Source: CAIVAT01 sp964455285
GTDB lineage: Bacteria; Bacteroidota; Bacteroidia; Bacteroidales; FEN-979
Assembly: GCA_964455285.1 (NCBI GenBank)
Contig: CAYVVG010000045.1
Coordinates: forward strand, 1 to 32,011
Reading direction: 5' to 3'
DNA: 32,011 nt
Shown: positions 31,982 through 32,011 of the stretch, in pieces
Numbering within the stretch: position 1 is the first letter of the stretch
Layout: each line of letters begins with the position of its first letter
Notes under the pieces: model-generated
Told to the model about the DNA's origin: nothing
What the model saw: only the letters and a program-made list of their open reading frames with translations
Database searches by the model: none
Program-made: the position numbers and the translations under genes

Positions 31982-32011
31982 ATGGAACGTAAGATTGAGA
32001 AAAAACTGGTC
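31982..32011 (+). CDS. start of a gene truncated by the right edge
   Basis: Ten codons (MERKIEKKLV) remain, preceded by a consensus -7 box. The beginning resembles the N-terminus of DUF4143-type ATP-binding proteins of Bacteroidota, but ten residues cannot establish that. Confidence 0.5.
   Translation, partial: MERKIEKKLV

Noticed and set aside
1..32011. tRNA, rRNA, insertion sequence or integrase genes
   Set aside because: None was recognised; there is no direct evidence of a mobile element boundary.

Overview
The window looks like a chromosomal segment of an anaerobic member of the Bacteroidota (probably Bacteroidales-like), with G+C-rich coding sequence. The evidence is a C-terminal type IX secretion (T9SS) sorting domain, a FISUMP-domain surface protein, GH89 and GH33 glycosidases, TAnnTTTG -7 promoter boxes in several intergenic gaps, and few Shine-Dalgarno sequences.

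Layout: (1) 1-5.2 kb holds the 3' part of a GH89 alpha-N-acetylglucosaminidase, a CrtI/retinol-saturase-like flavoprotein and, on the minus strand, an unusual DUF364 + MobA-like nucleotidyltransferase fusion. (2) 5.4-10.7 kb is an organoarsenical-type cassette: arsR1, a CPKC thioredoxin-fold peptide (candidate ArsE), an ArsF-like exported thioredoxin-fold protein, an ArsG-like permease, a degenerate rhodanese, an ArsP-type permease, a ProC-like oxidoreductase, a lipoprotein and an outer-membrane barrel protein. (3) 10.74-15.0 kb is a second cassette behind a pair of near-identical 19-bp operator-like repeats: arsR2, arsC (arsenate reductase), a 10-cysteine single-span membrane peptide, an unusual CcdA-like membrane protein, hgcA, hgcB and acr3. 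HgcA carries the cap-helix motif NVWCAAGK and five C-terminal membrane segments. HgcB is a 2[4Fe-4S] ferredoxin with ECGAC, Cys73 and a terminal Cys-Cys. Together they are the known mercury-methylation pair. (4) 15-18.2 kb is a secreted FISUMP/Ig-repeat protein with a recent 270-bp internal duplication. (5) 18.4-23.5 kb holds two DEAD-box RNA helicases, a nitronate monooxygenase and a cold-shock-domain protein. (6) 23.5-29.6 kb holds a giant gingipain-like C25 protease with a T9SS signal, convergent with and overlapping a GH33 sialidase. (7) 29.7-32 kb holds small or unknown membrane genes, an Rnk-like transcription factor, a strong terminator, an outer-membrane barrel protein and the first codons of a gene that leaves the window.

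The most interesting feature is the embedding of hgcAB between a thiol-redox/cysteine-rich membrane module and an ACR3 arsenite pump, under an ArsR regulator, directly downstream of an organoarsenical cassette. This suggests one metalloid/thiophilic-metal island in which mercury methylation could be induced by arsenic or another thiophile. Mercury methylation itself is inferred from family recognition and is not shown by the sequence.
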